Of a DNA stretch of 51,495 bases, positions 40,744-48,125 are shown in pieces. Within the stretch, counting starts at the first letter, position 1. Each line of letters opens with the position of its first letter. Position numbers and translations under genes: made by a program. The stretch lies in assembly GCF_001544495.1 (NCBI RefSeq), contig NZ_FCNZ02000030.1, forward strand, positions 1-51,495, in the 5' to 3' direction. The notes beneath the pieces are model-generated. The model did not search any database and was not told where the DNA came from. It saw only the letters and a list, made by a program, of their open reading frames with translations. Source of the stretch: Caballeronia telluris. GTDB taxonomy: Bacteria > Pseudomonadota > Gammaproteobacteria > Burkholderiales > Burkholderiaceae.

Positions 40744-41001
40744 ATGAACCCCGTCTTCAACGAAAAGACGCGCGACGGCGAAATCGCCCGGGCGTTAAAT
40801 ATGGCGTTGCACGCACTCAGCGTTCATTCCGGGGCGATGGTCCTATTGGACGACAGCGAGCCAGTCACCCTGAATTTTTCCCGCGAGACCGCGGCGATCC
40901 TGCACGCCATGCAATTGCTGGGCGTGAACCCGGGGGAGACGCTGCCAGCGCCGAATCTCGATGATTTCGATCTCGGAAAAAAAAACGTCCCGGGGTTTTA
41001 A
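40744..41001 (+). CDS. Small hypothetical protein
   Basis: 85 aa with GGAGG before the ATG at 40744; the upstream open extension is rejected because it lacks protein character. The sequence 'DGEIARALNMALHALSVHSGAMVLLDDSEPVTLNFSRETAAILHAMQLLGVNPGETLP' looks like a small two-layer alpha/beta protein. Its last codons (KKNVPGF and the TAA) lie inside a perfect hairpin shared with the convergent DndC-like gene. Function unknown. Confidence 0.6.
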   Translation: MNPVFNEKTRDGEIARALNMALHALSVHSGAMVLLDDSEPVTLNFSRETAAILHAMQLLGVNPGETLPAPNLDDFDLGKKNVPGF

Positions 41002-41011
41002 CCCCGGGACG
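40984..41011 (-). terminator. Strong terminator overlapping the end of a coding region
   Basis: ACGTCCCGGGG (40984-40994) and CCCCGGGACGT (41001-41011) form a perfect 11-bp stem with loop TTTTAA. On the minus strand the stem is followed by a run of at least 7 T's, making it the terminator of the leftward block that starts at 51.4 kb. The plus-strand gene's stop codon is at 40999-41001, across the loop and first stem base. Confidence 0.85.
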
Positions 41012-41032
41012 TGTTCACAAAGCAATGGGCGG

Positions 41033-42838
41033 CTAGGCCGCTTCGGCAAAAAGGCTTAACTGCGTCGGGTCGAATCCCAACAGCGCGTCGTGTGCATCGC
41101 CGCCAATGGCGTTCGCGATCAGATGCGCATCTAGCTCGGCCGGCGTCAGGTTCAGACGCTGAGCGAGTCGTGAGAAGTACTGCCCGCGTTTCGCCATGTC
41201 CTGATACCGCTGGGCCATGCCGGTCGGCAACTTCACGATGCCCTCGTTCAGCCAGAAATGCGCTGAATCGATCGCGTCGCGATGCTGCGTGTCCAGCATG
41301 AATGCCGTGTCGTACGTGCAGGTGACGAACAAACACGCTGCTTCCGCATCGACGTCGAACTGCGACGTCTCCTCGAAATACACCGTCTGCTCACCGCCTG
41401 TCGTCCTCGCGTATCGCCCGGGCCGACCGGGATGCCGGTACGGATTCCACTGCTCGGCATCGAACGAGCGCAACCCTGTCACCGGAGCTTCCTTGTCGTA
41501 CTGACCCACCGGATACCAACCGTGCAGCACGATTTCCTTCTTCGGCAGGGATTCGAGCGTCGGGATCGGATAGCGACGCCCCAACACATTTACGTCGTGC
41601 CAGACCGCAAGCGCAGGAAACGCATGCGGCGCGTAGTGATGCATGGATAGGAAAAAGTCGATGGCCACCAACTGCTGCGGTGTCACGAACTCGAACTGCG
41701 GCTCGCACAGCACCCGGTTCTCTTCAGTGTCGGGAATCGAACCGGTAGTCAGTGCGCCAGAGTGCGCTTCTGCACGATCTCGCTCGGCGGCGTCGATACT
41801 CAGCAGCTTGCGCAGCAAATCGATGCGCGTCGCGTAGCTATAGGTGTCGGCCTGGATGCGCGTGTATCCCGCATCGCTCAGCGAACGCCCTACCAACTCC
41901 CGGCGCGACATGTCCCACTGGATTGCGAGCAGATAGTTCCGATAGTCGTTGAGCGGACGAAGATGTCCGTATTGCTCATCTTCGATCATCGCCTCGAGCG
42001 ACTTGTCACGGTCGCCAGAGACAAGACAAATTGCGCAGCCGAACCTCGATCCGCACGCGGCGCGGGCACCAGCATCGCCCACCACGACACCGCACGTTCC
42101 TCCGTTTCCTGCCCGGTAGATATCGGACAGGCGATGGATCGTGGCGGGTGCCAATGGCGACGGAAAGGTCAGGTCCCGAGCATCGGCCAGCAGCGCGAGC
42201 ATCGTCCAAACATCATCGGACGTCCAGTCGCTGAGGGGAGAGATCGTAAGCGCTCCGGTCCTGCTTGTAACCGCTTGATCGGCGCTATCGCGTCTCTCAG
42301 CCATCGCGACCGCACGCGAGGTACTTTCGTCCCTGCGCAGCCCGAGCACCGTAATGACTTCGCGAGCACCGTCATCCGCCGCTCGTCGTTCAAGCAGTGT
42401 TCGAAGCCGACCTCCCGGCCGTACCTTCCATTCATCGGCGCACGGACGGGTACGTCTACCGTCGCGAACGCCATTCTCGGGCGTGCGTGCCAACGTACCG
42501 CGACCCATCGTTGAGACGACGAACTGGCTTGCCAACGACGGTGTCGTCACGTGAACCTGTACAGGCAACGCCGACGCTTCGATATACAACTGCAGCTCGT
42601 CCAGCACTGAGTGCAGGAAGTTTGCGATCGTAGGATTCTCGATTGTCGTGTCGGCCGACTGAACATGGTGGGTGATCGCCGTGCCGCCGGCACGGCGAAT
42701 CGCCACAAGCATTAACACCAGGGTACATGTGCTGTCCTTGCCGCCCGAATAGGCGCAGCTCAGGCTATGCCCAAGTTCGGTGTATCGCTGCATCACGCTG
42801 ATTGCAGCTTCCATCTTCGAGAGAACTTCCTGTTCCAT
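41033..42838 (-). CDS. DndC/PAPS-reductase-family protein
   Basis: 601 aa. The PP-loop SGGKDS at residues 31-36 binds ATP. 'ITVLGLRRDES', 'ISPLSDWTSDDVW' and the Cys cluster 'GTCGVV...AACGSRFGCAICLVSGDRDKSLEAMI' (about 248-285) match the DndC pattern, where four Cys hold an iron-sulfur cluster used in phosphorothioate DNA modification. It is longer than DndC, with an extra C-terminal region of about 200 aa. No dndA, dndB, dndD or dndE lies beside it. The ribosome site GGAGCG is 7 nt before the ATG and can pair with CGCTCC just upstream. Last gene of the leftward block; a strong terminator follows. DNA or nucleotide sulfuration is inferred. Confidence 0.8.
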   Translation of the reverse strand: MEQEVLSKMEAAISVMQRYTELGHSLSCAYSGGKDSTCTLVLMLVAIRRAGGTAITHHVQSADTTIENPTIANFLHSVLDELQLYIEASALPVQVHVTTPSLASQFVVSTMGRGTLARTPENGVRDGRRTRPCADEWKVRPGGRLRTLLERRAADDGAREVITVLGLRRDESTSRAVAMAERRDSADQAVTSRTGALTISPLSDWTSDDVWTMLALLADARDLTFPSPLAPATIHRLSDIYRAGNGGTCGVVVGDAGARAACGSRFGCAICLVSGDRDKSLEAMIEDEQYGHLRPLNDYRNYLLAIQWDMSRRELVGRSLSDAGYTRIQADTYSYATRIDLLRKLLSIDAAERDRAEAHSGALTTGSIPDTEENRVLCEPQFEFVTPQQLVAIDFFLSMHHYAPHAFPALAVWHDVNVLGRRYPIPTLESLPKKEIVLHGWYPVGQYDKEAPVTGLRSFDAEQWNPYRHPGRPGRYARTTGGEQTVYFEETSQFDVDAEAACLFVTCTYDTAFMLDTQHRDAIDSAHFWLNEGIVKLPTGMAQRYQDMAKRGQYFSRLAQRLNLTPAELDAHLIANAIGGDAHDALLGFDPTQLSLFAEAA

Positions 42839-42845
42839 TTTTTTT

Positions 42846-42894
42846 CGCTCCAGAAAAGTAGGAGCGGCCCTTTCGGGATGCGCTCCCGAAAGGG
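42846..42894 (-). promoter_or_regulatory. Two leader hairpins before the DndC-like gene
   Basis: CCCTTTCGGGA (42868-42878) and TCCCGAAAGGG (42884-42894) make a perfect 11-bp stem. Next to it, CGCTCC (42846-42851) and GGAGCG (42861-42866) pair; on the transcript the former is the gene's ribosome-binding site. The first hairpin could end the upstream transcript and the second could hide the ribosome site. Confidence 0.6.
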
Positions 42895-42915
42895 TTCAAA
42901 GGGTCAATGGTTAGA

Positions 42916-43489
42916 TCAAACCAAGAGGTCGGCCGTCGCGCGTTGGGCCTCTTCGAGGCCATCGTGCGCTGCGGCGAACATGTCGGCTTGCCGCGTTGCA
43001 CGATCCAGCCGCGGAAGCGTCTTCGCATACCGGCTCACGCTGGTACCGTCGAAGCTATCAGCGCCGGCCGCCGCACAGATGCGTATGCGCCGCGCGGAAT
43101 TGACGCGACCAACGTGCAGATAGCAGTGACGGCGCCGCGCGAGCGAGCCCCACACGTGCGCGGTCTGCTCTTTCCACTCCGTTGAGCCGCCGATGAAGAT
43201 GCCAACCGCAGGGGACAAAAGCGACGCAAGGTCATCGACCTGCATACCATTCTGAACGGCGATCAGCATCCGGCAGGGCATCCCGCGAAGTCGTTCCAAC
43301 CACTTCAGCGAGTAGTCAAGCGAGGCCATGCCACCCATGACCGATGATCAAGAACACTTTCGTATCGACGTTGCGGACCCAAGGGCGGACTTCACCCGCG
43401 TGCGTCGCCGTGCCGGCGATGTAGCCAATCGCCGCTTCGAGGTTGGTGAACTGCTCCGGCGATGCGCCCAGCTTCGCTGCTTCAAACAT
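42916..43489 (-). pseudogene. TGT/DpdA-like protein, frameshifted
   Basis: From the ATG at 43489 (GGAGTG upstream) one frame reads MFEAAKLGASPEQF...DTKVFLIIGHGWHGLA and stops. A second frame, one base away, continues from about 43330 ('GGMASLDYSLKWLERLRGMPCRMLIAVQNGM', 'GIFIGGSTEWKEQTAHVWGSLARR', 'YLHVGRVNSARRIRICAAAGADSFDGTSVSRYAKTLPRLD') to 42916. The second part matches a phage and actinobacterial family with a tRNA-guanine-transglycosylase-like barrel (DpdA relatives; GGST.WK and GRVNS.RR motifs). Losing one base near 43325 would fuse the parts ('VFLIIGMGGMASL'). The two frames overlap by 23 nt without a ribosome site for the second, so a single broken gene is more likely than two genes. 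Role inferred: deazaguanine base exchange. Confidence 0.6.
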
Positions 43490-43556
43490 AACAACACTCC
43501 ACAAAAAGAACGCGGAGCGACCCCAGCGGGCCGCTTGCCCGCAAGGGTTGAGAAAA
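43487..43556 (-). repeat. Duplicated leader segment, copy 1
   Basis: About 70 bp covering the start codon, GGAGTG site, CGCTCC anti-site and the hairpin GCGGGC-CGCTT-GCCCGC (43526-43542), ending AAGGGTTGAGAAAA. It is nearly repeated at 44255-44324. Confidence 0.8.
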
Positions 43557-43616
43557 GAACATCAGCACGCGGCCAAATTGCGCCACGTGAACATCGAGGT
43601 ATTTACGATTCGAACG

Positions 43617-44168
43617 TCACGGTGCGCGGTAGGCTTCACCGAGCGCCGTCACTTCCGACCAGTTGGCCAGGTATGCTCGCGCGATGTCCGGACGGTTTGA
43701 GATCACCAGGACATTCTCTGAATTCACCCGAGCAGCCGCTTGGCTGTAGTTATAGGAACCGGTCTCAACAGTCGCCTGATCGATCACGATCAGCTTGGAA
43801 TGCTGAATGGGAAAGACGCGTACAACGCGCACCGGCACGCCCGCATACGACAACGCGTTCAGTGCCGCGGCCGCTTTGCCGCTGCGGTCCTGTTCAATGT
43901 TGTTCTTGTAGTCCACGGTCACCGCGACATCTACGCCGCGATGCTTTGCGGCCAGCAACGCCTTAACTACCGGCGCCGCAGTGAACGAGTACGCAAGGAC
44001 GCGTATCGAGGACCGCGCGCTGTTAATCGTTTTCAGGACCAACGCTTCGGCACCCCCATTCGGCGAGAAAGCAACCTGCACATCATCGGCAGCCACCGCA
44101 GGCGCGGTAGCCGAGAAAGAAAGCGCACCGATCAGCGCCGCGGAAATCACGGCAATACGAAACTTCAT
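43617..44168 (-). CDS. Secreted phospholipase D-type nuclease (Nuc-like)
   Basis: 183 aa. Sec signal peptide 'MKFRIAVISAALIGALSFSATAPAVA' with probable cleavage after AVA (26). A single HKD motif: HSK-x4-D at 123-130 followed by TGSYNYS (Gly137, Asn140), as in the Nuc endonuclease of conjugative plasmids and Salmonella. Such enzymes dimerise to form one active site and cut DNA nonspecifically in the periplasm. GGAGTG precedes the ATG, which overlaps the stop of a 30-codon leader frame. Presence of a Nuc gene supports a plasmid or integrative-element origin for this block. Confidence 0.93.
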   Translation of the reverse strand: MKFRIAVISAALIGALSFSATAPAVAADDVQVAFSPNGGAEALVLKTINSARSSIRVLAYSFTAAPVVKALLAAKHRGVDVAVTVDYKNNIEQDRSGKAAAALNALSYAGVPVRVVRVFPIQHSKLIVIDQATVETGSYNYSQAAARVNSENVLVISNRPDIARAYLANWSEVTALGEAYRAP

Positions 44169-44257
44169 AGAAACACTCCAAGGAAAGGTTTACTCGCAAA
44201 GCCCCGCGTCCTTTCGGAACGCGGGGCTAGGTACAAGAGAGTTGTGAAATCAGGCAT
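44165..44257 (-). CDS. Possible 30-aa leader peptide coupled to the nuclease gene
   Basis: A short frame starts at the ATG of the second copy of the duplicated leader (AGAGTG upstream) and reads MPDFTTLLYLAPRSERTRGF... to a TGA that overlaps the nuclease ATG (ATGA). It runs through the terminator-like hairpin at 44200-44228, so ribosomes translating it would open that hairpin. It may be a decayed gene start left by duplication or a working attenuator. Confidence 0.35.
   Translation of the reverse strand: MPDFTTLLYLAPRSERTRGFASKPFLGVFL
44200..44228 (-). terminator. Hairpin in the nuclease leader
   Basis: AGCCCCGCGT (44200-44209) pairs with ACGCGGGGCT (44219-44228), with the loop adding inner CC/GG pairs. 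There is no long T-run on either side, so it may be an attenuator or RNA-stability element rather than a full terminator. Confidence 0.5.
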
Positions 44258-44324
44258 AACAACACTCTACAAAAGGAACGCGGAGCGACCACAGCGGGCC
44301 GCTTGCCCACAGGGTTAAGAAAAA
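44255..44324 (-). repeat. Duplicated leader segment, copy 2
   Basis: Near-identical to 43487-43556, with a handful of substitutions and one short indel, including CATAACAACACTC, CGCGGAGCGACC and the GCGGGC hairpin, which is weakened here (GCCCAC). It lies between the 44348 gene and nuc. Confidence 0.8.
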
Positions 44325-44347
44325 AGTTAGAGGGCGATTTGTGCCGC

Positions 44348-44734
44348 TTACTCGATCAGCTTGACGCTCTGCCACCAGCGACCGCCCGAAGGCAGGTCTC
44401 TGACGAAGGAGAAGTTTTCCGCTTCATCGTGCGTGAGCTCGATCACACCGCCCTTCAAGATGGCGGTCTGGAGATAGACGACATTCGCGAGGGCGAGCGC
44501 GCCGTGCTGTTCGGCGATGCCGGTCAGCGTTTCGACGGAATCCAGCAGCTCTGCATGAAATTGCTTGGCGTCTGCGGCGAGGTGAAGCGATACATCCGCA
44601 TCGCCGATCGCGCCCAACACCGCATCGCACTGAGCTTGCGGGTCGTCAGGCCCATACTGGTCGGGCTTGATCCAGCTTCGGATCACCATGTCGTTAAGTA
44701 CGTCGTCGACGAAATCAGTGCAGGAATAGGCCAT
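44348..44734 (-). CDS. Hypothetical protein
   Basis: 128 aa with GGAG upstream of the ATG. It starts MAYSCTDFVDDVLNDMVIRSWIKPD and ends 'HDEAENFSFVRDLPSGGRWWQSVKLIE'. The middle is helical ('AKQFHAELLDSVETLTGIAEQHGALALANVVYLQTA'). No family recognised. It is part of the leftward block; the duplicated leader follows its stop. Confidence 0.6.
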   Translation of the reverse strand: MAYSCTDFVDDVLNDMVIRSWIKPDQYGPDDPQAQCDAVLGAIGDADVSLHLAADAKQFHAELLDSVETLTGIAEQHGALALANVVYLQTAILKGGVIELTHDEAENFSFVRDLPSGGRWWQSVKLIE

Positions 44735-44774
44735 GGAAGGCTCCAGTCAAGAAGTGAAAGACAGATAGCCGGTG

Positions 44775-44954
44775 TCAGATGCGACGCAGACGGCCGTTTT
44801 CGAACGCGGATGCGCGACGCAGGTACGGCGGGCGCGGCGGCTGCGATTGAGCAGTAGCCGGTGCGGCTTGCTGCGCTGGTGGCTGGTGAGGCACCGCGTT
44901 CGAGTGAGACGGACTACCGGCTGCCGCAAGCAGCAGCATCAAAAGGTTTGCCAT
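44775..44954 (-). CDS. Possible small membrane or secreted peptide
   Basis: 59 aa starting MANLLMLLLAAAGSPSHSNAV, a short hydrophobic N-terminus followed by a Pro/Gln/Ala-rich stretch (PPAQQAAPATAQSQPPRPPYLRR). No clear ribosome site; a small GCGCC/GGCGC dyad is close to the start. It could encode a small secreted or anchored peptide, but support is thin. Confidence 0.35.
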   Translation of the reverse strand: MANLLMLLLAAAGSPSHSNAVPHQPPAQQAAPATAQSQPPRPPYLRRASAFENGRLRRI

Positions 44955-45001
44955 TTGAAATAGCGCCGTAGGGCGCGAGAAAGGAGGGAAACGGGAAGCG
45001 C

Positions 45002-45028
45002 CCCTTGCGGGGCAACTCCCCACAAGGG
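45002..45028 (-). terminator. Hairpin after the SbcC-like gene
   Basis: CCCTTGCGGGG (45002-45012) and CCCCACAAGGG (45018-45028) pair at 10 of 11 positions with a 5-nt loop, 13 nt past the SbcC-like stop. It is one of the series of hairpins ending AAGGGTT in this block. Confidence 0.6.
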
Positions 45029-45040
45029 TTGATGAAAAAT

Positions 45041-47362
45041 TCAGGCGGCAAGCGCCTGTACGTCGATGACCGCGTCGGCTTCCGCGACAAGCTCGGGCGT
45101 CTGCGAGATGAAAAACTCTCGCTGATACCCGCCTTGGCGCAAAACCTCACGCTTCATTCGCATGAACTGAACTTTGCGCTCCGGATCGAGCGGGCCGTCT
45201 GACTCGTCGCTGAACAAGGTCTGATAAGGCTGACCGGTGTTCTGCGCGAGATAAAGGGCGATGCCACGCGTGAGGCACTCGTTGATCCAGACCTTCTGAC
45301 CGCCGGACATAACGGAGACCGACTTGCTGCTGTCGGACTCGGCGTCGTGAACGAGGATCTCGAAGCCCTCCCGCAGTTCACCGCTCGCGAGCGTGCGCTG
45401 CGTTCGGATCTCCACCGTGAAGCGCATGCCATAACAAGCCAGCAGTAGCTCGTTGACGGTATGCGTGAGCGCCGGGCCTGCGTCATCGATGGTCAGCGCG
45501 ATCACGCCGTCGTTGCCCAGGCCCTTAGCGAGCAGCTTCCACCGCGCGATCTCGTCGGAGAGGCGATCGGCACGCGACTGCGTCGCCGAAAACTTTTCCA
45601 ACTCCAACGCCAGCGCTTCCGCTTCGGCCTGCAAGACACTCTGCGAGCGGATCGATTGCTCGATCCGGCCATCAAGTGCCGCGACGGTCTCCCGGTTCGC
45701 TGCGATGTCACGGTCCAGCTTCGCAATCGCGGCGGTCACATCGACGGCGGCCAGTCGCCCGACCTCCTCGGTAATGCGGACAAGCTCCGCTTCCGTACGC
45801 GTCTTCTCAGACTGGTACTTCGCGGTTCGTGCCGTACTTTCCTCAGTGATCGAGCGCAGTTCGGCTTGCGCCCCCTCCAGTCCCGATACGGCGGCATCCA
45901 GCAATGGCTTAGTGGCAGCAAGCTCTGCCGCCGCCTGCAAGGCACGGCGAAGTTGCGCGGCCGCATCCGTGATGGCGAGCATCTCGACACGCTTTGCTGC
46001 CAACTCGGCCGGCACGAGAGCCAAGGCATCGGCTTGCGCTTTCTTCTCGCGATACTCCGCGCGAAGATTGGCGACCGACACCCGCTGCACCTCCACTTGT
46101 GCTTTCGCCTGCAATGCTTGAGTGAGGAGCGGACATTGCGCGTGCATCGAATGACCGACGCACGGCACCTGATCCACCACCGCTGCCTGCTTGCTCAACG
46201 TGTCGAAGTGGGCGGCTTTCGTCGTGCCCTGGCTCATCAAACCGGTAAGCGTCGCATCGAGTGTGGTCAACGTCGCGCGTTTGACCTCCAAATCGGCAAT
46301 GTCGCGCTGCAGAGGAGCAAACCTCGCTTCCTCACGCGCAATCGCCAACTCGGCCTCCTCGCGCTTCGCTGCCGCACCCAGGATCGCTTCACGGCGAGCC
46401 AGCGTTGCTTGGTGCGTGGCCACCGTCCGACTCAGCACGGCGACGCGTTGCTGGCAGCGAACCGCTGCTGCTTGCTCGTCGTCGGCCGCGCTTTTCACGG
46501 CACGGGCCAACTCGTCGCGGCGCACGCCCAGCTCTCGCAGGCGCGCCTCGGTCGTGGCCGATTCACTCTGCTTCGCCGCAAGCGTTGCCCGCTCCTGAGT
46601 CAGCTTGCTCGCCTGCTCAAGCGCGGCATCGCGTTGCTCCCGAGCGGCACGCAAGGTGTTGCCCTGCGCGACGATCGACTGCTCAGCGTCCGCTTTGCGT
46701 TGCCGCTTTCCGGCGAGCGCACCAAGCTCTGACTGGATGCCTTCGAGCGACTTGCCGAGCACCTTCGCGACGTCACCGGCTTTCGCCGACAATGCCTTCA
46801 GGTGGTCGATGCCAAGGAGTTCGGCCAGCAGCGTCTTGATTTCGCCCGCACCGTAGGTCGCGAGCGGACGCCGGTTCTGAGCCGAGAAGACACTTGTGAA
46901 GAACGTTTCCAACGAACCGTTGATCGCCTCGACACAGCGGTTATACGACTCCGCCTTGCCGTCCGACACCGTTCCGTCAGGCAGCGATACCGGGCGCCAC
47001 GTACCGTCGGCGCCGCGGTAGGCGAGGTAGTACTCCGCCTTGCCTGTCTTGCCGGGCTTACGAAACGTGAAGGACGAGCGATAGCGGATGCCGTCGTGCT
47101 CCCATTCGAGTTCCTTCAGCGCACTGGTGCCACAGATGTGATCCCAGTACGAAAAGGCGTCGACCGACAGCTTCGAGGCACGCGACGGCATGATCGGATA
47201 CGGATGTAAGTTGTCCATGATCGTGGTCTTGCCCGCCCCGTTAGGGCCGGTCAAGGCGATTAGGCCATCTGGCAACGCTTCCAGATCGAGCGTCAAGCTC
47301 TCGCGCTTCATGCCATCGCGCACGCCAACGAAGCCTTCCAGTGTCAGTTTCAGAGGCCGCAT
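45041..47362 (-). CDS. SbcC/Rad50-like ATPase
   Basis: 773 aa, shorter than chromosomal SbcC (about 1000 aa or more). Walker A GPNGAGKTT at 39-47; long coiled coil about 210-620; mid-coil 'VPCVGHSMHAQC' gives a C-x8-C pair where Rad50 has its C-x2-C zinc hook; signature 'SVMSGGQKVWINE' near 690; Walker B 'LFSDESDGPLDPE' near 725. SbcC-SbcD complexes open and trim hairpins and protein-blocked DNA ends. The start overlaps the preceding gene by 13 nt and has GGAGG upstream. The SbcD-like partner is two genes upstream. The set is probably element-encoded rather than the housekeeping pair. Confidence 0.9.
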   Translation of the reverse strand: MRPLKLTLEGFVGVRDGMKRESLTLDLEALPDGLIALTGPNGAGKTTIMDNLHPYPIMPSRASKLSVDAFSYWDHICGTSALKELEWEHDGIRYRSSFTFRKPGKTGKAEYYLAYRGADGTWRPVSLPDGTVSDGKAESYNRCVEAINGSLETFFTSVFSAQNRRPLATYGAGEIKTLLAELLGIDHLKALSAKAGDVAKVLGKSLEGIQSELGALAGKRQRKADAEQSIVAQGNTLRAAREQRDAALEQASKLTQERATLAAKQSESATTEARLRELGVRRDELARAVKSAADDEQAAAVRCQQRVAVLSRTVATHQATLARREAILGAAAKREEAELAIAREEARFAPLQRDIADLEVKRATLTTLDATLTGLMSQGTTKAAHFDTLSKQAAVVDQVPCVGHSMHAQCPLLTQALQAKAQVEVQRVSVANLRAEYREKKAQADALALVPAELAAKRVEMLAITDAAAQLRRALQAAAELAATKPLLDAAVSGLEGAQAELRSITEESTARTAKYQSEKTRTEAELVRITEEVGRLAAVDVTAAIAKLDRDIAANRETVAALDGRIEQSIRSQSVLQAEAEALALELEKFSATQSRADRLSDEIARWKLLAKGLGNDGVIALTIDDAGPALTHTVNELLLACYGMRFTVEIRTQRTLASGELREGFEILVHDAESDSSKSVSVMSGGQKVWINECLTRGIALYLAQNTGQPYQTLFSDESDGPLDPERKVQFMRMKREVLRQGGYQREFFISQTPELVAEADAVIDVQALAA

Positions 47363-47898
47363 GACAGATCCTCCGACACGCTCATCGACGCGGACATCGC
47401 AGCCATCTTCGAGTAGAACGCGTCGTCGTCCTCGTTGGGAAACGGCTCGTTCATGACGATCGACGGCACGGCGCGCACCGCTGCTTTTGGCGCTTGAAGC
47501 GTTCCGTCTAGTGCGGCCGCCACGTTGTCACAGACTCTGCCCAACTCGCGACGCGCGTTCGTCAGAAGCTCGGACCAACCGCTATGCCCGGTGAGGCTAT
47601 GGATCTCGGCAGCAGACCACTGGCTTGCATAGCCTTCCTTATACGACCATAGAAGGTGCTGCATTTCAACGGTCGGCGTCACTGCAACCTCGCACGCGCC
47701 AGGCGTTGTGGCGAGCAGCAACAGCGTCTGACCGAACTGCGCCAGCACTGCGCCGCGGTACTGGCCGAACGGCTGGTGCTGAATGGCAGCGGTAAAGCCA
47801 GCCAAATCGACTAACGACTTTTGAAGATTACGCGATGAGCAGTCGCCCAACGCAAAAGTGCGGACCCAGTTCGGGCCAGCGGGATAAAGACCAAACAT
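47350..47898 (-). CDS. Hypothetical protein between SbcD- and SbcC-like genes
   Basis: 182 aa. It starts MFGLYPAGPNWVRTFALGDCSSRNLQKSL and ends in an acidic/Ser-rich tail (NEDDDAFYSKMAAMSASMSVSEDL). No family recognised, no signal peptide. Overlap with the SbcC-like start and position between the two subunits suggest a third component or regulator of the complex. The ribosome site GGAGTG is sequestered in a perfect 8-bp hairpin. Confidence 0.65.
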   Translation of the reverse strand: MFGLYPAGPNWVRTFALGDCSSRNLQKSLVDLAGFTAAIQHQPFGQYRGAVLAQFGQTLLLLATTPGACEVAVTPTVEMQHLLWSYKEGYASQWSAAEIHSLTGHSGWSELLTNARRELGRVCDNVAAALDGTLQAPKAAVRAVPSIVMNEPFPNEDDDAFYSKMAAMSASMSVSEDLSCGL

Positions 47899-47901
47899 GA
47901 T

Positions 47902-47927
47902 GCACTCCGTTACGGTGAGCGGAGTGC
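47902..47927 (-). promoter_or_regulatory. Hairpin that hides the ribosome site of the 47898 gene
   Basis: GCACTCCG (47902-47909) and CGGAGTGC (47920-47927) are perfectly complementary with a 10-nt loop. On the leftward transcript, the 3' arm contains GGAGTG, the ribosome-binding site 4 nt before the ATG. Translation would need the hairpin to open. Confidence 0.7.
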
Positions 47928-48125
47928 GGCCCCGGCAGGGATCGCTCCCCGCCAGGGTGAAGAAAAAAATGAACTGCCAGAGAAAGGTCCTGCCACTACG
48001 AATCGATGCGTCAAAGACGCGGTGAAACCTCTGTTTCGATAGCGACGATGACAGTCGGCTATCGGAACACGGCTTGCGTGTTCAGGCAAAGGAGCCGTAC
48101 TGGCCTCCCCCGCATGCGCGGCTAT
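47928..48125 (-). other. Structured noncoding stretch between SbcD-like gene and next gene
   Basis: About 200 nt without a gene but dense in dyads: GAACACG-N5-CGTGTTC (48065-48083), CGATAGC...GCTATCG (48037-48064), GCGTC-AAA-GACGC near 48009-48021, and a GC-rich hairpin ending CCAGGGTGAAGAAAAAAA near 47930-47967, whose A-run is a T-run on the transcript. It could hold a terminator, a promoter with an operator, or a structured RNA leader. Confidence 0.5.
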
